Below, piece by piece: positions 16,585 through 24,618 of a stretch of DNA of 64,000 bases (position 1 is its first letter; the number at the start of each line of letters is the position of its first letter). The notes beneath the pieces were generated by a model that saw only the letters and a program-made list of their open reading frames with translations, had not been told where the DNA came from and made no database searches. This stretch comes from Arthrobacter globiformis. Its GTDB lineage: Bacteria; Actinomycetota; Actinomycetes; Actinomycetales; Micrococcaceae. The position numbers and the translations under genes were made by a program. The stretch spans positions 248,001-312,000 of the forward strand of contig NZ_QLNP01000062.1 in NCBI RefSeq assembly GCF_003261175.1, given 5' to 3'.

Positions 16585-17523
16585 TCAGCCAGCCGAACCC
16601 GGGCAGCCTTCTCCCCGTGGATTGGTCAGACAGTCGTCCGCGTAATTGCGCGTTACCGAGCGCCAAACGCTCACCGTCTGGGCTGGTGAGCTGAACTGGC
16701 CCTGATTGGGGATGGGAAGATCCGGCCCTCCGTTCACGGAATAGGTTCCCTGGAAGTAGGTGGTGAGGACGACGCTGAAGTCGCCGGTCGCCGCGTAGGC
16801 GTGGCTGGTCCGGGTCTTCTCACCCCAGCGGTCCTGCGGGAGCGGGCCGCCGGTGGTGGTTGTGGGGCCGAGCGATGACCCGTCGCCGTAGTCCCAGCGG
16901 TACTGGACAGGCTTGGCGGTGATGTGAATTTTCTGGGCAAGGATGGTGATGTCGAATGGCTGTTCTGCGGCTTTAGCGTAGAAGTTGGTGTCGGCGCCAC
17001 GGAGAGTATGCGGGCTGGGCTGCGCGGTCAATGTTCCCGGGATGACGGGCAGCCTATCGAATTCTCTTTGAATGCGAGCCGCGATTCGGGGTAGAAGGTC
17101 TTCGGGACTCCTGTCGTAGAGGCATGTGGGGCCCCCGCCATTTCCTTGCCAGTCCGTCCAAGTAGGATTCTCAACCGACCTAGGCGCGACCTTCCAAACC
17201 ACGGGAACGCCGGGTTTACCATCGGCTCGCGGGGGACACACACGCTGGTTGGCCAGGCAATCAATAGCTAGATTGCCGTCATCCACCTGGCACTGCGGAA
17301 AAGCGTTGTATTGGTTCGGGTCTTCACTGACGTGGCCCGGCGGGGCGGGCAGCATTTCCCCGGTCGCTTCATCTCGGACCCAGATGATCGCGGTGATCCC
17401 TGAGTTTTCAAAACCAGACGTGCCGCCGTAATCGTCGTCATTGTCGGACGCCGCGCTTATTTGTGGAAGCCAGCCAGCGAACGCTAAGGCGAGAAGCACA
17501 GAACACAGCGTTCTACTTTTCAT
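16585..17523 (-). CDS. secreted protein with PKD-like domain
   Basis: The 312-residue product has a clear signal peptide (MKSRTLCSVLLALAFAGWLP, cleavage after ISA-A). The mature part begins acidic (SDNDDDYGG), contains several Cys residues (FPQCQVDDGN, NQRVCPP, GPTCLYDRS, ADDCLTNPRGEGC) and ends with a PKD-like beta fold near residues 205-285, seen as YRWDYGDGSS and SHAYAATGDFSVVL. PKD domains mediate extracellular protein or carbohydrate contacts. It follows the lipoprotein gene by 9 nt and is probably co-transcribed. The start region uses AGA and TTA codons, unusual for this genome. The overall function is unknown. Confidence 0.75.
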   Translation of the reverse strand: MKSRTLCSVLLALAFAGWLPQISAASDNDDDYGGTSGFENSGITAIIWVRDEATGEMLPAPPGHVSEDPNQYNAFPQCQVDDGNLAIDCLANQRVCPPRADGKPGVPVVWKVAPRSVENPTWTDWQGNGGGPTCLYDRSPEDLLPRIAARIQREFDRLPVIPGTLTAQPSPHTLRGADTNFYAKAAEQPFDITILAQKIHITAKPVQYRWDYGDGSSLGPTTTTGGPLPQDRWGEKTRTSHAYAATGDFSVVLTTYFQGTYSVNGGPDLPIPNQGQFSSPAQTVSVWRSVTRNYADDCLTNPRGEGCPGSAG

Positions 17524-17532
17524 AGCGGGTCT

Positions 17533-18195
17533 CTACCGAACAAGGTGCATGTCGGGGACGCTCCATTTACCCTTCGTATGGACAGCAATTACGACTACCG
17601 CCGTATTTGTTCCTGGCTCGGGGCTACGTCCCACAGTCTTATCGGCTTTGTAGTACTGCGTTACCTCTTGAATGACCTGCACCACAACCTGCTGGCTCGT
17701 GGAATTGGCCTTGAACTTCGATTGCACAGAAGGCGTCTTGAGCCGACCACCAACCTGCCAACGTCCATCCCTGTACCCAACAGAGACGCTAGTTTTCAAA
17801 TTGGAACAGAAGGCGCAGGAGTTCCCCGTCAGCGCGGACCACGACGTGAGGTCGCCGGTTTCATATCCATAATTGAGCAGAGAGAACCAATACTTCGTAA
17901 AAGCCTCCAGCCCCTCTTTCGTATTCTTGTCCGCCAAGGCTGGCTTGACCGGCACGGGGACGTTCTGCGCTCTCCCCTTGGCGTCGGCAGGCTTGTACAC
18001 GGGCGTCGGCTTGGGCGTGGCAGTGGCACTAGGTGTGGCAGAAGCGGACTGGGCTGGCGACACCACGGCCGTAGCGGTAGGACCAGCCTGCGGGTCCCCG
18101 CCGCCGCTGCAGCCGCTAAGCGCAATGACGGACACGGCGACGGCGGAGATTAGAGGCAGACGGAGGCGTTCAGAAATGCAGGTACGAGAAGTCAT
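17533..18195 (-). CDS. lipoprotein, DUF6318-like
   Basis: This 220-residue protein has a signal peptide ending in a lipobox (VIALSGCSGG), so it should be lipid-anchored outside the membrane. A Ser/Thr/Pro/Ala-rich linker (about residues 35-70) leads to the globular part, with segments PVYKPADAKGRAQ, KYWFSLLNYGYETGD and SCAFCSNLK. These resemble the DUF6318 lipoproteins of Arthrobacter relatives. The fold may be NTF2-like, but that is inference. A GGGGGGA ribosome site precedes the ATG. It forms a pair with the PKD-like secreted protein, and both probably act at the cell surface. Confidence 0.72.
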   Translation of the reverse strand: MTSRTCISERLRLPLISAVAVSVIALSGCSGGGDPQAGPTATAVVSPAQSASATPSATATPKPTPVYKPADAKGRAQNVPVPVKPALADKNTKEGLEAFTKYWFSLLNYGYETGDLTSWSALTGNSCAFCSNLKTSVSVGYRDGRWQVGGRLKTPSVQSKFKANSTSQQVVVQVIQEVTQYYKADKTVGRSPEPGTNTAVVVIAVHTKGKWSVPDMHLVR

Positions 18196-18329
18196 GCGCT
18201 AATCCCCCCGGATAGGTTTCAAGACATCTGTGTCCGAACAATGGTTAAAGGGTAACCGAGATCACACCCTCCAGCTCAAAGTTATCCACAGCCTCGTCGG
18301 CAACCAGGCGCACCCCGCGGCACAACACA

Positions 18330-18364
18330 AAGCGGGCCCGGCAAGAACCTCACCGGACCCGCTT
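18330..18364 (-). terminator. stem-loop terminator after NCS1 permease
   Basis: AAGCGGGCCCGG pairs with CCGGACCCGCTT (one mismatch) around an 11-nt loop. The stem lies 38 bases past the permease stop codon. Confidence 0.65.
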
Positions 18365-18402
18365 CATTCCTGATCATGGCGCCACTCACGCCCTACACAG
18401 CA

Positions 18403-20172
18403 CTACACCGCTGCGCCCCCGCGCTGCGCCGGCAGAACCAGCTCCCCCGTCTTATCCGTCGACAAGGCGAGCGACGAAACATACTGGGGTTCACCGTCGG
18501 GCCCGTCTTGGGCAGAGCGCATCATGTCCGGGCGCTCGAACTCAATCCCGGTCACATGGCAGAGCAGCTTGGCGTCGCTGGGGTTCCCGTCGGCGTCGAA
18601 CATCGGCAGGTCAATGCCATCGTCCGCGCGGCGCAGGTAGTACCTGCCCTTGGTCAGGACGGCCAGAACCGGCGGCAGGACGAGCGCCAGCCCCACCGCG
18701 AAGATCGGTGAGTACGGCTGGATACCGGAGCCAAAGGCACCGAAGAACACTGCGATGGACACCCCGGCGGAAACCAGCATGGACACAAATCCCACCGGGT
18801 TCACCGCATGCAGCATGCCGCGCCGGAATTCGGGCGTCTTGGGTGAGATCTTCAGCAGATACTTGTTGATGGCGATGTCCGAGGCCACCGTCACCACCCA
18901 GGCCATGGCGCAGTTGGCGTAGAAGCCCAGAATTGTGTTGAGGAAGTCGAACATGTTCGCTTCCATCAGGACCAACGCAATCAGCAGGTTCACCGCCACG
19001 AACACCATGCGCCCGGGGTAGGTCTTGGTCACGCGGGTGAAGCTGTTAGTCCATGCCAGCGAGCCGGAGTAGGCGTTGGTGACGTTTATCTTGATCTGGG
19101 AAATGACCACCAGCACCACGGCGAGGCTCATCGCCAGCCAGGCCGGCATCATCTCCTCGTAGACGCCGAGGAACTGGTGCACTGGCTCATTCGCCGTGGC
19201 CGAGGCTGCCGGATCCAGCTTGGCGATCAGGTAGACGGCGATGAACATGCCCACGATTTGCTTGACGGCGCCGAACAGAACCCAACCCGGGCCGGCAAGG
19301 ACGACGGCACGCCACCACGCGCCCTTGTTTTCGGCGGTCTTGGGCGGCATGAACCGCAGGTAGTCGATCTGTTCCGCGATCTGCGCCATCAACGACAGGC
19401 AGACGCCGGCGGCCAGCATGACCGAGGCCAGGTTGGTGCCCGCAGCACCCGAATTCCCGGTGTACGCGAAGAAGTCATCGATGCTGCCGGGGTGGGACAC
19501 CAGCAGGTAGCCGACCGGAACCACCATGAGGAGCAGCCACAGGGGCGTGGTCCAGACCTGGAGTTTGGCCAAGGTGTTCATCCCGTAAATGACGAGCGGA
19601 ATGATGATGATCGTGGACGCGGCGTAACCCAACCATTGCGGAATTCCCAGCCCCAGTTCGAGGCCCTGCGCCATGATCGACCCCTCGAGCGCAAAGAAGA
19701 TAAACGTGAAAGTTGCGAAAATCACGTTCGTCACCACTGAGCCGTAGTAGCCGAACCCGGAACCGCGCGTAATCAGGTCAAGATCAATGTTGTAGCGGGC
19801 CGCATAATAGGCAAGTGGAAAACCCGTGGCGAAAATAATCACGGCGGCCACAACAATTCCGAGGATTGCGTTCGCCGTGCCGTAGGCGATCCCGATATTG
19901 GCCCCAATCGAGAAATCAGCCAGGTAGGCAATGCCTCCCAGCGCGCTCGTCGCCACCACGCCCGCGCTCCACTTGCGGTAAGAGCGCGGTGCGAACCTGA
20001 GGGTGTAATCCTCCAGGCTTTCCTTCGTGGCGCTCATGGCGTCCGTGTTGGTGGCCGCTGCGTTGCCACCCACTCGTGGCCGCTTGGTCTTAAGCCCGAC
20101 GGCGGGACGTCCGACGGCGCCACCGCCGCCCGGGCTGTCCGTCAGTTCGCTGTCCTTCAGGTCATTAGTCAT
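18403..20172 (-). CDS. NCS1 family purine/cytosine permease-like transporter
   Basis: This is a 589-residue member of the nucleobase:cation symporter-1 family, with about 12 membrane helices from residue 70 to 500. Diagnostic stretches include APRSYRKWSAGV, GANIGIAYGTANAILG, ITRGSGFGYYGS, INVTNAYSGSLAWTNSFTRV and the NTILGFYANCAMAWV segment. The N-terminal 60 residues and the C-terminal 80 residues are cytoplasmic and unusually long. Relatives import purines, cytosine, hydantoin, allantoin or vitamins; specificity cannot be read here. The gene stands alone. A possible operator, TTACA-GCGA-TGTAA, lies at 20248-20261 upstream. The start ATG has a weak GCGGA ribosome site. Confidence 0.87.
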   Translation of the reverse strand: MTNDLKDSELTDSPGGGGAVGRPAVGLKTKRPRVGGNAAATNTDAMSATKESLEDYTLRFAPRSYRKWSAGVVATSALGGIAYLADFSIGANIGIAYGTANAILGIVVAAVIIFATGFPLAYYAARYNIDLDLITRGSGFGYYGSVVTNVIFATFTFIFFALEGSIMAQGLELGLGIPQWLGYAASTIIIIPLVIYGMNTLAKLQVWTTPLWLLLMVVPVGYLLVSHPGSIDDFFAYTGNSGAAGTNLASVMLAAGVCLSLMAQIAEQIDYLRFMPPKTAENKGAWWRAVVLAGPGWVLFGAVKQIVGMFIAVYLIAKLDPAASATANEPVHQFLGVYEEMMPAWLAMSLAVVLVVISQIKINVTNAYSGSLAWTNSFTRVTKTYPGRMVFVAVNLLIALVLMEANMFDFLNTILGFYANCAMAWVVTVASDIAINKYLLKISPKTPEFRRGMLHAVNPVGFVSMLVSAGVSIAVFFGAFGSGIQPYSPIFAVGLALVLPPVLAVLTKGRYYLRRADDGIDLPMFDADGNPSDAKLLCHVTGIEFERPDMMRSAQDGPDGEPQYVSSLALSTDKTGELVLPAQRGGAAV

Positions 20173-20364
20173 GAGGCATCCGCTTTCGTCACCAATTTGT
20201 CCCTGCCGACGCTAGTCACACCGTGCGACAGCCCGGTTCCGGCTGTATTACAGCGATGTAAAGAGTCCCAAGCGCCCCTCAATCCAGCCTTACCCCGTAG
20301 CGCTAGCGCGGTGACTGCGAAAATCCGTCCGTACCCCTATCCTTTTTCTACAAGGTGTAGAAGA

Positions 20365-20808
20365 ATGGAGCGCATGATGTTCGACCACACCGACGGCGAT
20401 CCCATCCTGGTCCTCGACGAAGAGCAGTGCTGGCAGCTTCTGGAGGGCACCCAGCACGGCCGCCTGGTGGTCACCGTGGCGGGCGAGCCGGATATCTTCC
20501 CCGTCAACTACGTGACCAGCCGGAGGAAGCTGTACTTCCGCACCGCGCCGGGCAACAAACTCGCGCAGGTGACCATCAATGGCAGGGTCCTGTTCGAGAC
20601 CGACGGCATCATGTCAGACCAGGCGTGGTCCGTGGTGATCCGCGGCACCGCCCGTGTCCTGAGCAAGTCAGCGGAGATTGCCGAGGCTGAAGAGTTGGGG
20701 CTCGCATCCTGGGTACCCACGTTGAAGGACTTCTACGTCGAGATCGATCCCGGCTCCGTGAGCGGCCGGCACTTCCAGTTTGGCGAGCAGCCGGAGCGCG
20801 ATTTCTAA
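20365..20808 (+). CDS. pyridoxamine 5'-phosphate oxidase family FMN-binding protein
   Basis: This 147-residue split-barrel flavoprotein has the family pattern DEEQCWQLLEGTQHGRLVV, followed by FPVNYVTSRRKLYFRTAPGNK, where the FMN or F420 phosphate is bound. Such small proteins act as reductases or stress-related flavin/cofactor-binding proteins; the exact reaction is unknown. Three in-frame ATGs are close together. The first is preferred because AAGGTG lies 7 nt upstream, but the third, with GGAG 6 nt upstream, is also plausible. It is followed after 38 bases by vsr in the same direction. Confidence 0.83.
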   Translation: MERMMFDHTDGDPILVLDEEQCWQLLEGTQHGRLVVTVAGEPDIFPVNYVTSRRKLYFRTAPGNKLAQVTINGRVLFETDGIMSDQAWSVVIRGTARVLSKSAEIAEAEELGLASWVPTLKDFYVEIDPGSVSGRHFQFGEQPERDF

Positions 20809-20846
20809 CCCAATTTCCTGCAGCGCGGCCAGCCTAGACTGGAAAC

Positions 20847-21272
20847 ATGGCGGACCGGCTGACCCCTGAGCAGCGCAGCTTGAACATGTCCCGGATCCGG
20901 GGCAAGAACACCAAGCCTGAACTGATGGTGCGCAGCCTCCTGCACGCCAAGGGCTACCGTTACCGCCTCCACGGCGCCTCGCGCGGCATCAAGCTGCCCG
21001 GCAATCCGGATCTCGTCTTCGCCGGCCGCCGCAAGGTCATCTTCGTCAACGGCTGCTTCTGGCACTTCCATGACTGCAAGGTGGGCCAGCACGCCCCCAA
21101 GGCAAACGCCGAATTTTGGGAAACGAAACGTACCCGCACGCGGGACCGCGACGCCAGCCAGCGCCATCAGCTCGAAAACGACGGCTGGGAGGTTCTCACC
21201 GTCTGGGAGTGCGAACTCAGGGACATGTCCGCCGTCGAGAAACAGCTGGAGCTGTTCCTCGCGACGGGCTGA
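20847..21272 (+). CDS. vsr: very short patch repair endonuclease
   Basis: Vsr nicks DNA at T:G mismatches left by deamination of 5-methylcytosine. The 141-residue product has the Vsr signature: MSRIRGKNTKPELMVRSLL, the catalytic Asp in GNPDLVFAG, FVNGCFWHFHDC, and the WEVLTVWECEL end. Where E. coli Vsr has Thr63-His64, this protein has Val-Asn, so one catalytic histidine is replaced, while the following FWH histidine is retained. No cytosine-C5 methyltransferase is found within the window, so the gene is an orphan here. An McrBC pair, which recognises modified cytosine, lies 3 kb away. Confidence 0.9.
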   Translation: MADRLTPEQRSLNMSRIRGKNTKPELMVRSLLHAKGYRYRLHGASRGIKLPGNPDLVFAGRRKVIFVNGCFWHFHDCKVGQHAPKANAEFWETKRTRTRDRDASQRHQLENDGWEVLTVWECELRDMSAVEKQLELFLATG

Positions 21273-21289
21273 CCAAAATTAAGTGGGGC

Positions 21290-22045
21290 TCAGCTCTCGG
21301 CCGGGGCCAGCCGGTAGCCCACGCCGCGGACAGTCTGCAGCCAGCGCGGATTCTGTGCCGAGTCGCCGAGCTTCTTCCGCAGGTTGCCCATGTGTACCTC
21401 AACGGACCGCTCGTCCGCCTCACTGATGTAACTTCCGACGTCGTACGGTTCGTCCCGCAGTCGTCGCACCAGATCCGCTTTGGTACGGACCATGCGGCCC
21501 GCCTCGAGCAGGGCGTGCAGCAGGTCGAACTCGGTGCGGGTCAGGCTCAGCTCCTGGCCGTCGACGGCAACGGTCCGGGAATCGTAGCTCAGGTCCAGGC
21601 CGTTGTGGGTGTACTTCCGACCCTCGTTCGTGGCGGCGGAAGGTGAGCCGGCCTCTTCGGCGAGATCCGGCGTCGAACGCGGACGCCGCATCATGGCGGC
21701 CACACGGGCACGCAGCTCGCGCGGACGGAACGGCTTGGTGAGGTAGTCATCCGCGCCCGACTCAAGGCCGATCAGGGTGTCCAGCTCTTCGGCACGGGCT
21801 GTAAGCATGACGATGTAGGCGTCGGAGAACTGGCGGATCTGCCGTGCGACTTCAAAGCCGTCGATGTCCGGCAGTCCGAGGTCGAGCGTGATGACCGCCG
21901 GGTCCAGTTCCTTGGCGGCAAGTACGCCCTCGGCTCCGCTGCTTGCGGCGCGCACCTCAAAACCGGCCTGCGTCAGAACGACCCGTACCAATTCGCGAAT
22001 ATCATGGTCATCCTCGATGACCAGTCCCACGCGTGTATCACCCAT
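21290..22045 (-). CDS. OmpR/PhoB family response regulator
   Basis: This 251-residue two-component regulator has an N-terminal receiver domain with the acidic pocket (VIEDDHD), phospho-acceptor Asp55 (ITLDLGLPDIDG), the Thr in VMLTAR and the Lys in YLTKPF. A winged-helix DNA-binding domain follows from about residue 150 (LSLTRTEFDLLHALLEAG, SVEVHMGNLRKKLG, IQTVRGVGYRL-like end). It is divergent from the histidine kinase gene, with 101 bases between the two starts, so the pair probably shares a control region. The target genes are unknown. Confidence 0.93.
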   Translation of the reverse strand: MGDTRVGLVIEDDHDIRELVRVVLTQAGFEVRAASSGAEGVLAAKELDPAVITLDLGLPDIDGFEVARQIRQFSDAYIVMLTARAEELDTLIGLESGADDYLTKPFRPRELRARVAAMMRRPRSTPDLAEEAGSPSAATNEGRKYTHNGLDLSYDSRTVAVDGQELSLTRTEFDLLHALLEAGRMVRTKADLVRRLRDEPYDVGSYISEADERSVEVHMGNLRKKLGDSAQNPRWLQTVRGVGYRLAPAES

Positions 22046-22146
22046 CGCAGCCCCCTCAGCCCGCTACATCCCGTCTGCAGTATAGCTCCCGGCGGATATC
22101 CTGCTCCTATGCGTTTCTCACGCCCCGTCCGGATGGACCCGCGCCC

Positions 22147-23838
22147 ATGAGCAGTATCGCCTGGAAAGATCCATCCGGCCGGATCCTGCTCTTCCGCAAG
22201 CCATTCCACGAGTATTCCCTGCGGGGCAGGGTGATGCTGAGCCAAACGCCGCTCACCGTGACGGCAGGAATCACAGCTTTTCTTATTCTGGCGTTCTTCC
22301 CTGAAACACTGCTCAATCCCCTTTTCATCAGTTTTCTGCTGTCACAGGCAGTCATACTGATCCTTTGCTACGCCGTGCCCTGGCACCGGCTGCCGTACCC
22401 CGCGTTTCTGGCAGTACCCATCCTGGACCTGGTGTCGATCTGCCTGGGCAGGGAAGGCGGCCAGGACAGCCTGACGGGAATCAGCCTCATGGCGGTTTTT
22501 CCGGTGATCTGGTTATGCGCCTCCGGACTGTTCCCCAAAGCCGCTGTGGCAATATCCTTCTTCGGCCCGTTGGCAATCATCTGGGTGCCACTGTTTCTGC
22601 GTGGGGCCGTCTCCGGCCAGGATCTGGCACGCTCCTTCCTGCTGCCCGTGATGATGCTGGGCATCGGCGTAACCGTGTCCGTCATGACGCTCAGCATGGT
22701 CCGGCAGCAGCGGGACCTGGAGGAGCAACAGCGTGACCTGGAGGAAAAGGACTCCCAGCTCCGGGGTGTGCTGGCCGGCAGCAAACGCCAGGAACGGCTA
22801 TTGAATACGGTCCTGGACACGGTGCATCTGGGTGTCCTCGCCGTCGATGCGCAGGGCAATGACATTCTGATGAACCGCAAGCAGCGCCAGCATCACCAGT
22901 TGGCTTCGCCGCCTAGCATCGACGATCCCAACGAGTCCCAACTGCTGGTGTTCTCCGCCGACAGGACTACCCTGGTCCCCGTCGACCAGCGGCCCGTCCG
23001 TCGTGCGATTCTCGGCGAGGAGTTCACCGACTACCTGGTGTGGCTCGGAGCGGGCGCCGAACAGCGTGCGATCTCCACCAGTGCGAGGCCCATGGAGGAC
23101 CAGGACGGGAACTTCGCGGGCTCCGTCATCGTGTTCAGCGACGTCACCGAGCTGGTGAACGCCCTGGCTGCCAAGGACGATTTCGTCTCCAACGTCTCCC
23201 ACGAATTCCGGACGCCGCTCACTTCGATTCTTGGCTACGTCGAGCTTCTGTTGGACGACGACGACGACCTCACCGACTCCCAGCGCGGCCCCCTGGAAAT
23301 CATCCGGCGGAACTCGGAGCGGCTGCTCACGCTGGTCTCGGACCTGCTCTCTAGCCGCAACGGCCAACTGCTCGTCACCCCGGAAGCTGTGAACGTGGCC
23401 GAGCTGGTGCGCACCAGCGTCACCGCCGCCCTGCCCCGCGCCGCGGAATCCAGCATCCACCTCCGCGCCGACGCCCCGGAGAGGCTGGAGGCCCACATCG
23501 ATGCCGCCCGCATCTCGCAGGTGCTGGACAACCTCGTGTCGAACGCCATCAAGTACTCTCCCGACGGCGGCGACGTGGTGGTGTCGCTGCGCACTGAGGA
23601 CGGCCACATGATGTGCAGCGTGAGCGATACAGGCATGGGGATGAGCCAGCAGGACCAAGAGGAGGTCTTCGCCAAGTTCTTCCGGTCCGCAGCCGTCCGC
23701 AATTCGGCGATTCCCGGCGTCGGACTCGGGCTTTCCATCAGCAAGGCCATCGTGGAAGCCCACGGAGGCCGCGTTTCGCTGCGCAGCGAAGTGGGGAAAG
23801 GCACCACGTTTACGTTTGCGGTGCCGGTGCAGAACTGA
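22147..23838 (+). CDS. membrane sensor histidine kinase
   Basis: The 563-residue kinase begins with about five hydrophobic segments (residues 35-185, e.g. VTAGITAFLILAFFPETLL). A short coiled coil (QQRDLEEQQRDLEEKDSQL) and a PAS-like domain (about 215-335) follow. The HisKA box carries the phospho-acceptor His352 (VSNVSHEFRTPLTS). The ATPase domain has the N box (LDNLVSNAIKYSPDGG), the G1 box (VSDTGMGM) and the G2 box (GVGLGLSISKAIVEAHGG). It is the likely partner of the divergent response regulator. The membrane-embedded input domain suggests a membrane or envelope signal, but the stimulus is unknown. The ATG has only a weak ribosome site. Confidence 0.92.
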   Translation: MSSIAWKDPSGRILLFRKPFHEYSLRGRVMLSQTPLTVTAGITAFLILAFFPETLLNPLFISFLLSQAVILILCYAVPWHRLPYPAFLAVPILDLVSICLGREGGQDSLTGISLMAVFPVIWLCASGLFPKAAVAISFFGPLAIIWVPLFLRGAVSGQDLARSFLLPVMMLGIGVTVSVMTLSMVRQQRDLEEQQRDLEEKDSQLRGVLAGSKRQERLLNTVLDTVHLGVLAVDAQGNDILMNRKQRQHHQLASPPSIDDPNESQLLVFSADRTTLVPVDQRPVRRAILGEEFTDYLVWLGAGAEQRAISTSARPMEDQDGNFAGSVIVFSDVTELVNALAAKDDFVSNVSHEFRTPLTSILGYVELLLDDDDDLTDSQRGPLEIIRRNSERLLTLVSDLLSSRNGQLLVTPEAVNVAELVRTSVTAALPRAAESSIHLRADAPERLEAHIDAARISQVLDNLVSNAIKYSPDGGDVVVSLRTEDGHMMCSVSDTGMGMSQQDQEEVFAKFFRSAAVRNSAIPGVGLGLSISKAIVEAHGGRVSLRSEVGKGTTFTFAVPVQN

Positions 23839-23846
23839 GCTGCCGT

Positions 23847-24551
23847 CTACGCCCGGTGGTCCTCGATGAGCCAGCCGGCCAGCCGGCGGGCGCGCCGGGC
23901 CGCGTCAAGGTCGCCCTCCGCCGCGGAGATGATCGAGCCCTTCATGAGGATGTGCCAGGACCGGGAAAAGTCATCGGTCCGCTGCAGCCCGGCCTCGTCC
24001 GCGAGCTGCTTCACGTGACCGCGGATCTTGGCGAGGTAGTCGATGCTGGCGCGTCCCAGCGGATGCGAGGCGCCCATCTCCAGCAGCACGTTGATGAAGG
24101 AACAGGCTTCAAAGTCGGTGCGGTGGAACCAGTCGGAGAAGACATCGAAAATGGCAAGCAGCTGTTGTTCGGGGGTGTCCGCCCTGCGCCGGGCCTCCCC
24201 CACGATGGCGTTGAGGGTCCACACCTGGTCGCGTTTCTCGAGGAACGCAAGTACGAGCTCGTCTTTGGAAGCGAAGTGGCGGTAGAAGGTGGCCTTTGCG
24301 ACGCCGGAGCTGCTGATGAGTTCATTGATTCCGACGTCCCGGACCCCCCGTCGGGCAAAGAGGTCGTAGGCCGCGCTGACGATTCGTTCGTGCATCCTGG
24401 CAGCACCGGTCGCCGCAATCTCCTCGCCATACGTCCGGCCTCCCGATGTGAGCGGGCCACCCGGCGCGGCGGTAGGCTGCGGTCCAGTTTGAAGCCCTCC
24501 GGAAGGTTCGCTCCCGGCGCTCCACGGCTCGGAGCTGGGTACCTCTGCCAT
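23847..24551 (-). CDS. TetR/AcrR family regulator
   Basis: This 234-residue repressor has a TetR helix-turn-helix at about residues 45-100 (IVSAAYDLFARRGVRDVG, then SSGVAKATFYRHFASKDEL). A ligand-binding helical domain follows. The first 40 residues are Pro/Ser/Gly-rich and probably disordered. The ATG is chosen because a palindromic site lies 25 bp upstream, inside the longer reading frame. It is convergent with the histidine kinase gene. The neighbour upstream is mcrC, transcribed the same way. No obvious efflux or metabolic target adjoins it, so it may act elsewhere or only on itself. Confidence 0.85.
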   Translation of the reverse strand: MAEVPSSEPWSAGSEPSGGLQTGPQPTAAPGGPLTSGGRTYGEEIAATGAARMHERIVSAAYDLFARRGVRDVGINELISSSGVAKATFYRHFASKDELVLAFLEKRDQVWTLNAIVGEARRRADTPEQQLLAIFDVFSDWFHRTDFEACSFINVLLEMGASHPLGRASIDYLAKIRGHVKQLADEAGLQRTDDFSRSWHILMKGSIISAAEGDLDAARRARRLAGWLIEDHRA

Positions 24552-24575
24552 TAGGAACAGTCTAGCCCAAATTGC

Positions 24576-24595
24576 AAGACAGACCTGTCTGTCTT
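24576..24595. promoter_or_regulatory. palindromic operator of the TetR regulator
   Basis: AAGACAGAC and GTCTGTCTT are perfect inverted 9-bp arms with a 2-bp centre. The site lies in the 67-base gap between the mcrC stop and the tetR start, where the tetR promoter should be. Autorepression is likely. Confidence 0.65.
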
Positions 24596-24618
24596 GGGCG
24601 ATTTTCATACAGGTGCGA

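Noticed and set aside
18282-18290. Perfect DnaA box TTATCCACA
   Set aside because: It is a single copy without an AT-rich region, neighbouring boxes or dnaA/dnaN genes, so it gives no support for an origin.
20248-20261. TTACA-GCGA-TGTAA palindrome before the NCS1 gene as a firm operator
   Set aside because: The arms are only 5 bp and no second copy or adjacent regulator was found. It is mentioned only as a possibility in the permease entry.
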